In this document: positions 8,794 through 17,518 of the stretch, piece after piece | Layout of the letters: every line of letters begins with the position of its first letter | Numbering within the stretch: position 1 is the first letter of the stretch | NCBI RefSeq assembly: GCF_032121415.1 | Contig: NZ_CP135079.1 | Location: 1,240,001-1,304,000 of the forward strand | From: Streptomyces parvus | GTDB lineage: Bacteria; Actinomycetota; Actinomycetes; Streptomycetales; Streptomycetaceae | Reading direction: 5' to 3' | Length of the DNA: 64,000 nt | The notes under the pieces: model-generated | What the model was told of the DNA's origin: nothing | Databases searched by the model: none | The model's input: only the letters and a program-made list of their open reading frames with translations | Position numbers and translations under genes: made by a program

Positions 8794-8839
8794 CGACGCC
8801 GGGCAGCTCCCCCCGTGGCTGCTCGGCGTCGCCTTTTCT
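8794..8839 (+). terminator. Intrinsic terminator with T-tract
   Basis: A 14-bp stem with one G-U pair (8794-8807 and 8818-8831, loop 10 nt) is followed directly by CCTTTTCT. A T-tract after a hairpin is unusual in this window, where other terminators lack it. It lies 120 nt after the DUF3099 stop, so it ends either that transcript or a short RNA starting in the gap. Confidence 0.7.
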
Positions 8840-8900
8840 CCGGCAGGGGATGCGTCAGAGGGCTTGCGATCCAGCTGACTCGGCTCGCGAGTACCTGTTC

Positions 8901-8914
8901 TAGGCTGGGACCCG
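8901..8914 (+). promoter_or_regulatory. Candidate -10 box for a leaderless transcript
   Basis: TAGGCT at 8901-8906 is followed by 7 nt and then the GTG at 8914, the spacing expected when transcription starts at or next to the start codon. A TGACT sequence at 8876-8880 could be the -35, but the spacer would be about 20 nt, so support is moderate. Confidence 0.4.
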
Positions 8915-9171
8915 TGATTTTCCCCGAGACGTCCGCCGAGAGTCCTTCCGGTGCCCCGCTCTGTTCCGCCAAGGGCTGCCGGTCCGCCGCCGTGTGGGTG
9001 CTCGCCTGGAACAACCCGAAGCTGCACCCGCCCGAGCGGCGCAAGACCTGGCTGGCCTGCGACGAGCACCGGGAGCACCTGTCCTCGTTCCTCGACGTAC
9101 GGGGTTTCCTCAAGGATGTCGTGGCGCTGAAGGACTGGGATCCCGGGCCCGAGGGCTCGCCGGACGCCTGA
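8914..9171 (+). CDS. Small conserved Cys-containing protein, function unknown
   Basis: I do not recognise a function for this 85-residue protein. It has two cysteines in CSAKGCRSAAVWVL and a later C-D-E-H in WLACDEHREHLSSFL, which together could bind a metal such as zinc. A conserved-looking core WNNPKLHPPERRKTW sits between them. The reading frame is open for 42 more codons upstream, but that part overlaps the T-tract terminator and is unlikely to be translated; the GTG at 8914 fits a leaderless start. It converges on moaA with a 29-nt gap and no hairpin. Confidence 0.7.
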   Translation: MIFPETSAESPSGAPLCSAKGCRSAAVWVLAWNNPKLHPPERRKTWLACDEHREHLSSFLDVRGFLKDVVALKDWDPGPEGSPDA

Positions 9172-9200
9172 GCATCAGCTCTCGTCGGGAGACCTCGGCG

Positions 9201-10190
9201 TCAGCCGCCGATCGCCGACATCGGGCGGTCGGGCTGCAGGAAGGACGGGTCGTCCAGTCCGGAGCCCGCCTTCTTGCCCCACATCGCCGTTCGCCAGAGC
9301 TGGGCGATCTCCTCGTCCGGCGCGTCCCCGCGCAGTGCCCCGCGCAGATCCGTCTCCTCCCGGGCGAAGAGGCAGGTGCGGACCTGGCCGTCGGCGGTGA
9401 GCCGCGTACGGTCGCAGGCCCGGCAGAACGGGCGGGTGACGGAGGCGATCACGCCGACGCGGTGCGGGCCGCCGTCGACGGTCCAGCGCTCGGCGGGGGC
9501 GGAGCCGCGGGACGCGTCGCTCTCGGGGGTGAGGGTGAAGCGGGTGCGCAGGGAGGTGAGGATGTCCCCGGCGGTGATCATGCCGTCGCGCTTCCAGCCG
9601 TGCTGGGCGTCGAGCGGCATCTGCTCGATGAAGCGGAGCTCGTAGTCGTGGGCCACGGCCCAGGCGAGCAGCTCGGGGGCCTCGTCGTCGTTGAGTCCCG
9701 GCATCAGGACGGAGTTGACCTTCACCGGGGTGAGCCCGGCCTCGTGGGCGGCCTCCAGGCCGTCCAGCACGTCCCTGTGGCGGTCACGGCGGGTGAGGGT
9801 CTTGAAGACGTCGGGCCGCAGGGTGTCCAGCGAGACGTTGACCCGGTCGAGACCCGCGGCCTTGAGGGCGGTGGCGGTCCGCTTGAGTCCGATGCCGTTG
9901 GTCGTGAGGGACATGCGGGGGCGGGGGGTGAGCGCGGCGCACTGCTCGACGATGGAGACGAGGCCGGGGCGCAGCAGCGGCTCGCCGCCGGTGAAGCGGA
10001 CCTCGGTGATGCCGAGCGAGGTGACGGCGATCCGGATCAGGCGCACGATCTCGTCGTCGGAGAGCAGCTCGCTCTTGCCGAGCCACTGAAGGCCCTCCTC
10101 CGGCATGCAGTAGGTGCAGCGCAGATTGCACTTGTCGGTGAGTGACACACGTAGGTCGGTGGCGACCCGGTCGTAGGTGTCGATGAGCAC
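9201..10190 (-). CDS. moaA: GTP 3',8-cyclase (molybdenum cofactor biosynthesis protein A)
   Basis: MoaA is the radical-SAM enzyme that turns GTP into 3',8-cyclo-7,8-dihydro-GTP, the first step of molybdopterin synthesis. The 329-residue product has the radical-SAM cluster C21-x3-C25-x2-C28 (DKCNLRCTYCMP), the GGEPLL SAM motif near 68-73, a second [4Fe-4S] site in FCRACDRTRL...RTCLF, and the C-terminal Gly-Gly needed for activity. The open frame extends upstream, but GTG at 10190 with GGGAGGG about 9 nt before it gives the family length. It stands alone; other moa genes are not in the window. Confidence 0.95.
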   Translation of the reverse strand: MLIDTYDRVATDLRVSLTDKCNLRCTYCMPEEGLQWLGKSELLSDDEIVRLIRIAVTSLGITEVRFTGGEPLLRPGLVSIVEQCAALTPRPRMSLTTNGIGLKRTATALKAAGLDRVNVSLDTLRPDVFKTLTRRDRHRDVLDGLEAAHEAGLTPVKVNSVLMPGLNDDEAPELLAWAVAHDYELRFIEQMPLDAQHGWKRDGMITAGDILTSLRTRFTLTPESDASRGSAPAERWTVDGGPHRVGVIASVTRPFCRACDRTRLTADGQVRTCLFAREETDLRGALRGDAPDEEIAQLWRTAMWGKKAGSGLDDPSFLQPDRPMSAIGG

Positions 10191-10302
10191 GGTGGGTCCC
10201 TCCCCCGGTGGTCCGCGGTGGTGCGGTCGCTCTTCTCGTTCTCTGCTGCTTCCGAGCCTACGTGAGACATGTGACAACGGCGTGGCCCGTTTGCCACGAG
10301 GT

Positions 10303-10346
10303 GCGGCCGGGCCGCGTCGTAGGACTCTACGACGCGGCCCGGCCGC
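10303..10346 (-). terminator. Perfect 20-bp hairpin downstream of the acetate symporter gene
   Basis: Arms 10303-10322 and 10327-10346 are a perfect 20-bp inverted repeat with loop GACT. It lies 84 nt after the symporter stop and upstream of moaA, so it should end the DUF485-symporter transcript and insulate moaA. Confidence 0.85.
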
Positions 10347-10430
10347 AGGTGGCGGGTGAAGCCTCGAAGGAGGCCCGACCCGGTGTGGCCTGGGGTGGCC
10401 CGGTGCGCTCCCGGTGGACGCGAGGTGTGC

Positions 10431-12074
10431 TCAGTGGGCTCCGACGCCGGTGAGGGACTTGACCTCCAGTTCGGCGTACTTGTCCGTGTCGGCCTTCTCC
10501 TTGGAGAGCAGCGAGCCGACCCAGCCGAGCAGGAAGCCGAGCGGGATCGAGATCAGGCCGGGGTTCTCCAGCGGGAACCAGGCGAAGTCGACGTCCGGGA
10601 ACATCGAGCTCGGCTTGGAGGAGACGACCGGCGAGAACAGCACCAGCAGGACGGACGAGGCGAGGCCGCCGTAGATGGACCAGAGGGCCCCCTGCGTGGT
10701 GAAGCGCTTCCAGAAGAGGCTGTAGAGGATCGTCGGCAGGTTGGCGGAGGCCGCGACCGCGAAGGCCAGGGCGACGAGTCCGGCGACGTTCAGGTCGCGG
10801 GCGAGTGCGCCGAGCGCGATGGAGACGATGCCGATCGCGACGGTGGCCCAGCGCGCCGCGCGGACCTCCTCCTTCTCGGTGGCCTGCCCCTTGCGGATGA
10901 CGTTGGCGTAGATGTCGTGCGCGAAGGACGAGGAGGAGGCGAGGGTGAGTCCGGCGACGACGGCCAGGATGGTGGCGAAGGCGACCGCGGAGATGACCGC
11001 GAGGAGGATGGCGCCGCCGGTGGACCCGGAGCCGCCGCCGATCTCCAGTGCGGCCAGGGGCGCCGCGGTGTTGCCGGCCTTGTTGGAGGCGATGATGTCG
11101 TCCGGCTTGAGGATCGCGGCGGCGCCGAAGCCGAGCACGATCGTCATCAGGTAGAAGGCGCCGATGATGCCGATCGCCCAGTTCACGGACTTACGGGCGG
11201 CCTTGGCGGTGGGCACGGTGTAGAAGCGGATCAGGATGTGCGGCAGGCCGGCGGTGCCGAGGACCAGGGCGATGCCGAGCGAGATGAAGTCCAGCTTCGA
11301 GACGCCGGTGGCGCCGTACTTCAGACCGGGCTCCAGGAAGGCCGCGCCCTTGCCGCTGTTGCTGGCGGCGGTGCCGAGCAGGTCGGAGATGTTGAAGTTG
11401 AACTTCAGCAGGATCAGGAAGGTGATGAGCAGGGTGCCCGCGATCAGCAGGACGGCCTTGACCATCTGCACCCAGGTGGTGCCCTTCATGCCGCCGATGG
11501 TGACGTAGAGGATCATGAGGATGCCGACCAGGGCGACGATGACGATCTTCCCGAAGTCGCTGGTGATGCCGAGCAGCAGCGAGACGAGGACGCCGGCTCC
11601 GGCCATCTGGGCCAGCAGGTAGAAGATCGAGACGACGATCGTGGACGTACCGGCGGCGGTGCGGACCGGGCGCTGGCGCATCCGGTAGGCGAGGACGTCG
11701 CCCATCGTGTAGCGGCCGGAGTTGCGCAGCGGTTCGGCGACCAGGAGCAGGGCGACGAGCCAGGCGACGAGGAAGCCGATGGAGTACAGGAAGCCGTCGT
11801 ACCCGAAGAGGGCGATGGCTCCGGCGATGCCGAGGAAGGACGCGGCGGACATGTAGTCGCCGGAGACCGCGAGTCCGTTCTGGAATCCGGTGAACTGGCG
11901 GCCGCCCGCGTAGAAGTCGGAGGCGCTCTTGGTCTGGCGGCCCGCCCACACGGTGATGAAGAGCGTGGCGACGACGAACGCGGCGAACAGCGTGATGATC
12001 AGCGGCCGGTGCTCGCTCGCCCCCTCGGTGGCGGCGAGCTGGACGGTGGGATAGAGGGCGTGGGCGGCGCTCAT
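10431..12074 (-). CDS. Cation/acetate symporter (sodium:solute symporter family)
   Basis: This 547-residue membrane protein belongs to the SSS family close to ActP/MctC, which take up acetate, pyruvate or propionate with a cation. About 13 membrane helices can be seen. Family landmarks include ASDFYAGGRQFTGFQNGLAVSGDYMSAASFLGIAGAIALFG near the N-terminus, GLPHILIRFYTVPTAKAARKSVNWA, and SSSFAHDIYANVIRKG in the second half. Its ATG overlaps the stop of the DUF485 gene by 4 nt, the standard yjcH-actP arrangement. The exact substrate cannot be told from sequence alone. Confidence 0.9.
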   Translation of the reverse strand: MSAAHALYPTVQLAATEGASEHRPLIITLFAAFVVATLFITVWAGRQTKSASDFYAGGRQFTGFQNGLAVSGDYMSAASFLGIAGAIALFGYDGFLYSIGFLVAWLVALLLVAEPLRNSGRYTMGDVLAYRMRQRPVRTAAGTSTIVVSIFYLLAQMAGAGVLVSLLLGITSDFGKIVIVALVGILMILYVTIGGMKGTTWVQMVKAVLLIAGTLLITFLILLKFNFNISDLLGTAASNSGKGAAFLEPGLKYGATGVSKLDFISLGIALVLGTAGLPHILIRFYTVPTAKAARKSVNWAIGIIGAFYLMTIVLGFGAAAILKPDDIIASNKAGNTAAPLAALEIGGGSGSTGGAILLAVISAVAFATILAVVAGLTLASSSSFAHDIYANVIRKGQATEKEEVRAARWATVAIGIVSIALGALARDLNVAGLVALAFAVAASANLPTILYSLFWKRFTTQGALWSIYGGLASSVLLVLFSPVVSSKPSSMFPDVDFAWFPLENPGLISIPLGFLLGWVGSLLSKEKADTDKYAELEVKSLTGVGAH

Positions 12075-12436
12075 ACGTCGGCCTCCATACGGGACTTGAT
12101 CGCCTCGGCCTTGGGGTCGAGCTTGCTCGCGGCGTGCCGGGAGTAGAGCCAGGCGATGAGGAAGGTGGTGGCGAACTGGGCGAGTCCGAGGACGAGCGCC
12201 ATGTTGATGTTGCCGACGACCTTGGTGGCCATGAATCCGCCCGCGTAGTTGCAGAGCAGGACGTAGAGCAGGTACCAGGTCACAAAGGCGATGGTCAGGG
12301 GGAAGGCGAAGGAACGGTGGGAGCGGCGCAGCTCGGCGAAGTCCGGGCTCGACTGCACCGCGACGAACGCCTCGGTGGTGGGCTGTACGGGCCCGGTGGG
12401 CGATGTGCCCTCGGGGGGCGGTGCATCGGTAGCCAC
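12071..12436 (-). CDS. DUF485 domain membrane protein (symporter partner)
   Basis: The DUF485 (YjcH-like) domain is at about residues 30-110: FAELRRSHRSFAFPLTIAFVTWYLLYVLL, then a second helix NMALVLGLAQFATTFLIAWLYSRHA. DUF485 proteins are nearly always encoded directly before an SSS acetate symporter and probably assist it, although the mechanism is not established. The frame is open to 12487, but the GTG at 12436 has an ideal GAGGAG 7 nt upstream and removes a Pro/Ser-rich tail, so I prefer it (121 residues). It overlaps the symporter gene by 4 nt. Confidence 0.82.
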   Translation of the reverse strand: MATDAPPPEGTSPTGPVQPTTEAFVAVQSSPDFAELRRSHRSFAFPLTIAFVTWYLLYVLLCNYAGGFMATKVVGNINMALVLGLAQFATTFLIAWLYSRHAASKLDPKAEAIKSRMEADV

Positions 12437-12781
12437 GGAATCTCCTCGCGACGCGGGTGCGGTGATCTGGGGGACGTTGGGTGTCAAGGAGGCCTCTCTA
12501 CCGGCGGGGGACGGTGATGTACCTCCTGGACAACGGCACGGAGGGCGCGACGAAGCGGTTCACCGCGTCTTTCGCCGTCTCGTTCGCCTTACCGGAGGGG
12601 TGGCCGTAGGGCCGGTTGGCGGGGCGTCACCCGTTCGCATTCGGCCGCATCGGTCACTCTTCGAACTCACTTGCCCGTAAACGTTGATGTGCCGGGATGA
12701 TCAGCGATAGCTTCACTCGTCATGTACGCGACCGAACACGCCAGGTGTCCGGTCGTTCGGCACGGATGATGTGGAGAACCC
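12437..12781. other. Divergent promoter region without a gene
   Basis: These 345 nt separate the DUF485-symporter operon from the secreted protease. No convincing ORF, hairpin or repeat was found. The part nearest the protease (12680-12780) is the least GC-rich and contains TGATCA (12700-12705), so the promoters are probably there. Confidence 0.5.
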
Positions 12782-14320
12782 ATGGCTCATCTGGCATCCA
12801 GACGGACCCGCGCACTCGCGGTGCCCGTCGGACTCGCGCTGACCGCCTCGCTCGGCTTCCTGCCGACGGCGACGGCCACGGCGGCGCCCACCGGCGAGCA
12901 GGCCGCGGCGAGCGTGCGGACCGACGGGCCGAAGCTGTCCTACGTGGTCAACGTCCGTGGCGGCCACGGCACGGTGAAGGACGTCAAGAAGGCGATCGCC
13001 AAGGCCGGCGGCACCGTCGTCATCGCCTATGAGCAGATCGGCGTCATCGTCGTCCACTCGCAGAACCCGGCCTTCGGCGAAACGATCCGCCGCGCACGGG
13101 GCGTGGAGTCGGCGGGCGCCACCCGCACGAACCCGATCGTGCCGCAGGCCACGAAGGACATGGGCTCGATAGCCGAGCCGCTCACGGCCGAGCAGGCGGC
13201 GGCCGCCGCCGCGGACGCGAAGGCCGGCGAGGACCCGCTGGAGCCGCTCCAGTGGTCGCTGCCCGCGATCAAGGCGGACAAGGCGCACCAGAAGTCGCTG
13301 GGCTCGAAGAAGGTGACGGTCGCCGTCATCGACACGGGCGTCGACGACACCCACCCGGACCTGGCCCCGAACTTCGACGAGCGCGCCTCGGCGAACTGCG
13401 TGACGGGCGCTCCGGACACCACCGCCGGCTCCTGGCGTCCGGCGGCGGGCGAGAGCGACCACGGCACGCATGTGGCGGGCACCGTCGCCGCCGCGAAGAA
13501 CGGCGTCGGTGTCACCGGTGTCGCCCCGGGCGTGAAGGTGTCGGGCATCAAGGTGTCGAACCCGGACGGGTTCTTCTACACCGAGGCCGTCGTCTGCGGG
13601 TTCCTCTGGGCCGCCGAGCGCGGTGTCGAGGTGACCAACAACAGCTATTACACCGACCCGTGGCTGTTCAACTGCAAGAACGACGCCGACCAGGGCGCCC
13701 TGGTCGACGCGCTCACCCGCGCCGTGAAGTACGCGGAGCGCAAGGGCACGGTCAACGTCGCGGCGGCGGGCAACTCCCGCCACGACCTGGCGGTCGACGC
13801 GATCGAGGACACGACCAGCCCGAACGACTCCGAGACGGTCACGCGGACGATCGACCCGAGCGCCTGCCCGGACATCCCGACCATGCTGCCGGGCGTCGTG
13901 ACGGTCTCCGCGACGGGTGCGAAGGGCCTGAAGTCCTCGTACTCGAACTACGGCAAGGGCATCATCGACGTGGCGGCCCCGGGCGGTGACTCGACGGTCT
14001 ACCAGACCCCCGAGCCGCCCGCCGTCAACGGCCTGATCCTCTCCACGCTGCCGGGCGGCAAGTTCGGCTACAAGGCCGGTACGTCGATGGCGTCCCCGCA
14101 TGTCGCGGGCGTCGTGGCGCTGATCAAGTCGAAGCACCCCCACGCTTCGCCGGCGGCGGTCAAGGCGCTGCTGACGGTGGAGGCGGACGCGAAGGCGTGC
14201 GGCGAGCCGTACGACATCAACGGTGACGGCGTCATCGACGCGGTCTGCGAGGGCGGCAAGAGCTACAACGGCTTCTACGGGGCCGGAGTGGTGGACGCGC
14301 TGGACGCGGTGCGCTGGTAA
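12782..14320 (+). CDS. Secreted S8 family serine protease (subtilisin-like)
   Basis: This 512-residue preproprotein has an N-terminal signal peptide (Arg-rich start, hydrophobic LAVPVGLALTASLGFLP, Ala-rich cleavage region near 35), an inhibitor-I9-like propeptide at about 50-110, and the subtilisin catalytic domain. The catalytic triad is Asp184 (AVIDTGVDDTHPD), His227 (DHGTHVAGT) and Ser435 (GTSMASPHVAGV), with the oxyanion Asn in VAAAGNS. The C-terminus is only the end of the catalytic fold; there is no P-domain or anchor, so the enzyme should be released. GTGGAGAAC precedes the ATG. A perfect hairpin follows the gene. Confidence 0.95.
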   Translation: MAHLASRRTRALAVPVGLALTASLGFLPTATATAAPTGEQAAASVRTDGPKLSYVVNVRGGHGTVKDVKKAIAKAGGTVVIAYEQIGVIVVHSQNPAFGETIRRARGVESAGATRTNPIVPQATKDMGSIAEPLTAEQAAAAAADAKAGEDPLEPLQWSLPAIKADKAHQKSLGSKKVTVAVIDTGVDDTHPDLAPNFDERASANCVTGAPDTTAGSWRPAAGESDHGTHVAGTVAAAKNGVGVTGVAPGVKVSGIKVSNPDGFFYTEAVVCGFLWAAERGVEVTNNSYYTDPWLFNCKNDADQGALVDALTRAVKYAERKGTVNVAAAGNSRHDLAVDAIEDTTSPNDSETVTRTIDPSACPDIPTMLPGVVTVSATGAKGLKSSYSNYGKGIIDVAAPGGDSTVYQTPEPPAVNGLILSTLPGGKFGYKAGTSMASPHVAGVVALIKSKHPHASPAAVKALLTVEADAKACGEPYDINGDGVIDAVCEGGKSYNGFYGAGVVDALDAVRW

Positions 14321-14339
14321 CGGCACGTCGCGGTACGGC

Positions 14340-14375
14340 CGAGGGCCCGGGGAGATCGTTCTCCCCGGGCCCTCG
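14340..14375. terminator. Bidirectional terminator hairpin after the S8 protease
   Basis: A perfect 16-bp stem (14340-14355 and 14360-14375) with loop TCGT lies between the convergent protease and lysoplasmalogenase-like genes, 15-20 nt from each stop. Confidence 0.85.
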
Positions 14376-14389
14376 GGCGTGCGCCGGGA

Positions 14390-15103
14390 TCATGCCCCCG
14401 GTGTGTGCTTCGTCAGCACCCCGAGGGCCAGCAGGGCCTGGGCGGCGATGTAGGTGAGCATCACCCAGAAGTCGGGGGCGGGCGCCTGCGGCCACTCGGC
14501 GATGCCGGTGGCGATGAGGGCGTCCGAGAGCAGGAAGAGCGCACCGCCGACCGCCGCGTACGGTCCGAACACGCCCGCCCGCCAGGCCATGGCGGTGAGC
14601 AGCAGGCTGTATCCGGTGAGCGGGATCCGCAGGTCCGCCGGGAGGTCCGGCCAGATCAGCACGAGGAAGACGACGAGGACGGCGGCGTACCCGGCCCCCG
14701 TGGCCAGGCCGGCCGGGGAGCGGCCGACGCCTCGGCTCCGCCCCTCCCCCCGCCCGAACAGCGTCAGGTAGCAGACATGGCCGACGGCGAACGACCCCAT
14801 GCCGACCAGGAAGGCCAGGTCGTGGTCGGCGAGCAGGAAGACATCACCGCCCCACCCGAACAGCAGGGCCGCCACGAGCAGTCGGGGTGCGCAGCGCAGC
14901 GCAGCGTACCCGGCGAGCAGCGGCATCAGCAGCGGCTTGGCGACCAGGTGGACGGTCCCGGCCCCGGCGAGGAGCCCGGCGAGGTCGGCCGCGGCGACGA
15001 GGAGGAAGGCGAGGAGCACGGGGCGGGCGAAGCGCTCGGCCCGTCGGCCGGGACCGGCACCGGTGGTTCCGGCGGGGCCGGGGCGGGCGGCGGTGGCGCT
15101 CAC
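14390..15103 (-). CDS. YhhN family membrane protein (lysoplasmalogenase-like)
   Basis: The 237-residue product has about eight membrane helices and the YhhN pattern, with acidic residues in helices: VAKPLLMPLLAGYAAL, LFGWGGDVFLLAD (conserved G-D), FAVGHVCYLTLFG, and GGALFLLSDALIA near the C-terminus (conserved S-D). Mammalian TMEM86 members hydrolyse the vinyl-ether bond of lysoplasmalogens; the substrate in Streptomyces is not known. Its start codon overlaps the stop of the upstream desaturase-like gene (ATGA), so the two are co-translated and may both act on membrane ether or sterol-like lipids. Confidence 0.82.
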   Translation of the reverse strand: MSATAARPGPAGTTGAGPGRRAERFARPVLLAFLLVAAADLAGLLAGAGTVHLVAKPLLMPLLAGYAALRCAPRLLVAALLFGWGGDVFLLADHDLAFLVGMGSFAVGHVCYLTLFGRGEGRSRGVGRSPAGLATGAGYAAVLVVFLVLIWPDLPADLRIPLTGYSLLLTAMAWRAGVFGPYAAVGGALFLLSDALIATGIAEWPQAPAPDFWVMLTYIAAQALLALGVLTKHTPGA

Positions 15104-16068
15104 AGGGCGCGTTCCGGGGCGGAGGCCTGCGGGGACAGGCTCTCCGGCACGAACGTGGCGGGCGCGGCGGGCGTGAGAGGCGTGGCGGACGGCGCGGGCG
15201 TGGGGGTCGGGGCGGCCGTGTCAGCCCCCGCCTTCGAGGCCGGCTGCCAGCCCGGCCCGCGGAAGACCCGGCCGGCCCGCTCGCTCCAGGTGTCGGCGGC
15301 CCGGACGTCCCGGGCGATGGCGGCGTACTCGTGGGTGGCGACGCGCAGCGGGTTGTAGGTGGAGATGTTCTTGGTGAGCCCGTAGACGGGCCGCTCGACC
15401 TCCGCCGCGAAGGACCCGAACAGGCGGTCCCAGATGATCAGGATGCCGCCGTAGTTGCGGTCCAGGTAGCCGCCCTGCGAAGCGTGGTGGACGCGGTGGT
15501 GGGAGGGCGTGTTGAGGACGTACTCGAAGGGGCGCGGAAGCTTGCCGACCCGCTCGGTGTGTACCCAGAACTGGTAGACGAGGTTGGCCGACTGGCAGAA
15601 CGCGAGCGCCGCCGGGTGCACGCCGCAGGCGATCAGCGGCAGGTAGAACGGCCAGACGGTCGCGGAGGTCCAGGGCTGGCGCAGTGCGGTGGTGAGGTTG
15701 AACTTCTCGCTCGAGTGGTGGACCACATGGCAGGCCCACAGGATCCGGATCACATGGTGGCCGCGGTGGGACCAGTAGTAGAAGAAGTCCTGGGCGAGGA
15801 GCATCAGCAGGACGGTCCACCACACCACGGGCACCCGCAGCGGCGTCAGTTCGTAGACCCCCATGTAGATCGCGAGGACGGGAATCTTCCACAGCAGATC
15901 GAAGCCCAGGCTGCCGAGCCCCATGGTGACGCTGGTGGCGGCGTCCTTGGTCTCGTATCCGGCCGCGTCCTCGTCCGGATGGAGGCGGTAGCTGACCATC
16001 TCGATCACGGCGAGCAGCACGAAGGCCGGTATCGACCACAGCACGACATCGGGCAGGTTCGGCTCCAT
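15100..16068 (-). CDS. Sterol desaturase / fatty acid hydroxylase superfamily protein
   Basis: The 322-residue membrane protein carries the three di-iron histidine boxes of the superfamily: HRGHH near residue 100, HVVHHSSE near 113, and HHRVHHASQGGYLDRNYGG near 200. Four or more hydrophobic segments place the active site at the cytoplasmic membrane face. The family uses O2 and a non-haem di-iron centre to hydroxylate or desaturate lipids. The last 50 residues are Ala/Pro/Thr-rich and probably disordered. It is the first gene of a pair with the YhhN protein. Two palindromes lie upstream at 16132-16164. Confidence 0.88.
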   Translation of the reverse strand: MEPNLPDVVLWSIPAFVLLAVIEMVSYRLHPDEDAAGYETKDAATSVTMGLGSLGFDLLWKIPVLAIYMGVYELTPLRVPVVWWTVLLMLLAQDFFYYWSHRGHHVIRILWACHVVHHSSEKFNLTTALRQPWTSATVWPFYLPLIACGVHPAALAFCQSANLVYQFWVHTERVGKLPRPFEYVLNTPSHHRVHHASQGGYLDRNYGGILIIWDRLFGSFAAEVERPVYGLTKNISTYNPLRVATHEYAAIARDVRAADTWSERAGRVFRGPGWQPASKAGADTAAPTPTPAPSATPLTPAAPATFVPESLSPQASAPERAL

Positions 16069-16131
16069 GCGAGCACCGTAGGGCCGTCGGTCGGTGAGGG
16101 CTAGGGGTTGTTACCCACAAGTATGCGAGAC

Positions 16132-16164
16132 CTGCTGTCAGCAGTCTTTGGCACCTTCTGCCAA
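16132..16164. promoter_or_regulatory. Two adjacent palindromes in the desaturase-exonuclease gap
   Basis: CTGCTG-T-CAGCAG (16132-16144) and TTGGCA-CCTTC-TGCCAA (16148-16164) are perfect inverted repeats, 64-96 nt upstream of the desaturase-like gene and about 270 nt upstream of the exonuclease gene. They lie in the least GC-rich part of a 361-nt gene-free stretch. They may be regulator sites for the lipid-enzyme pair; no regulator gene is adjacent. The rest of the gap holds nothing I can name except a TATTGT box at 16416-16421. Confidence 0.4.
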
Positions 16165-16429
16165 GAGACGGCGTCACAGGATCTGCCGGACAGGCTCCAG
16201 GGGCGGAACGCGCGTTTCCGTTACGGCAGTTGCCCTGTTACGGCTGGCCACCCAGGTGGCCGCGGCGGCGGCCCTCAGGCGGGGCGCGGGCCTGGTCCCG
16301 GACCCGGAGCGGCCGCGCGCCGAACTCCTCCCGCCCGAGCGCCTCGTCCGCCTCCCCCGACGACGGGATCACGTCACCGTGACCCGCCGGATGGGGCACT
16401 GTCAGTCGCGGCCCGTATTGTCTGTGACC

Positions 16430-17455
16430 ATGCTCGACGACCGCCAGACAGCCGCACCGTGGCCGACCGCCTACCCCCAGGGGTACGCGGTCGTCGACGT
16501 GGAGACCACCGGCCTCGCCCGCGACGACCGGATAATCTCCGCCGCCGTCTACCGGCTGGACGCGCTGGGCAACGTCGAGGACCACTGGTACACGCTGGTC
16601 AACCCGGAGCGCGACCCCGGGCCCGTCTGGATCCATGGGCTGACCAGCGATGTGCTCGAAGGGGCTCCGCTCTTTCCCGACGTGGCCGAGGAGTTGTCCG
16701 CGCGGCTCGCGGACCGCGTGCTCGTGGCGCACAACGCGGCGTTCGACTGGTCGATGATCGCCCGGGAGTACGCCCGGGCCTCCGTGGTCGCCCCGGTCGA
16801 GCACCGGCTGTGCACGATCGCGCTGGCCAAGGAGTTGCGGCTGCCGCTGCCCAATCACAAGCTGGCCTCCCTCGCCGCGCACTTCGGGGTCGTCCAGCAG
16901 CAGGCCCACCACGCCCTGGACGACGCCCGGGTGCTGGCCGAGGCGTTCCGGCCGAGTCTGCACGCGGCGGCCCGGGGCGGGGTGCGGCTGCCGTTGCTGG
17001 AGTGCCGGCCGCTGACCGAGTGGTCCGACTCCCCCGTCACCCCGCGCGTCGGATATCAGACCTCGCGGCAGCCGAACAGCTGGCGGCCCTCCCGCAAGCG
17101 GCCGGCCTGCCCGTATCCCAATCCGGGGCGTTACGAGAAGGAGAAGCCGCTCAAGCAGGGGATGCGGGTCGCCTTCTCCGGGGACACCTCGATCGACCGG
17201 GAACTGCTGGAGGACCGGGCGATCGAGGCCGGGCTCCATGTGGCGACCAGCGTGTCGCGGCTGACCAGTCTGCTGGTGACCAACGATCCGGACGCGGCCA
17301 CCTCCAAGACACAGAAGGCCAAGTCCTTCGGCACGCCGATCCTGGAGGAGAGCGCCTTCACCCATCTGCTGCGCGATGTGGCCCCCGCCGACGGGGCCGT
17401 ACTGCCGCAGCAGGCTTCCCCGCCGCCACCGGAAGCGACCCCGTCATCGGAGTGA
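16430..17455 (+). CDS. DEDDh 3'-5' exonuclease with C-terminal BRCT domain
   Basis: The 341-residue protein starts with a DnaQ-like exonuclease domain (about 18-180): Exo I VVDVETTGL, Exo II VAHNAAFDWSMI and Exo III HHALDDARV give the D-E-D-D-h ligands for two metal ions. A BRCT domain follows at about 240-320 (GMRVAFSGDTSIDRELLEDRAIEAG ... LLVTNDP), as in the DNA polymerase III epsilon-like proteins of actinobacteria. It probably acts in DNA repair or proofreading. The ATG at 16430 lies 8 nt after a TATTGT box, suggesting a leaderless start; a GTG 6 nt upstream is possible. Confidence 0.88.
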   Translation: MLDDRQTAAPWPTAYPQGYAVVDVETTGLARDDRIISAAVYRLDALGNVEDHWYTLVNPERDPGPVWIHGLTSDVLEGAPLFPDVAEELSARLADRVLVAHNAAFDWSMIAREYARASVVAPVEHRLCTIALAKELRLPLPNHKLASLAAHFGVVQQQAHHALDDARVLAEAFRPSLHAAARGGVRLPLLECRPLTEWSDSPVTPRVGYQTSRQPNSWRPSRKRPACPYPNPGRYEKEKPLKQGMRVAFSGDTSIDRELLEDRAIEAGLHVATSVSRLTSLLVTNDPDAATSKTQKAKSFGTPILEESAFTHLLRDVAPADGAVLPQQASPPPPEATPSSE

Positions 17456-17518
17456 ACCGGGCGCGACTCGCCCGGCAGCCGCTCGCCCGGGGCCGTCCGG
17501 CGTCCCACCCTGTGGCGC

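Noticed and set aside
10356..12146. 596-residue plus-strand ORF rich in Gly, Asp, Glu and Arg
   Set aside because: Antisense shadow of the acetate symporter gene; its composition is typical of the reversed frame of a high-GC gene.
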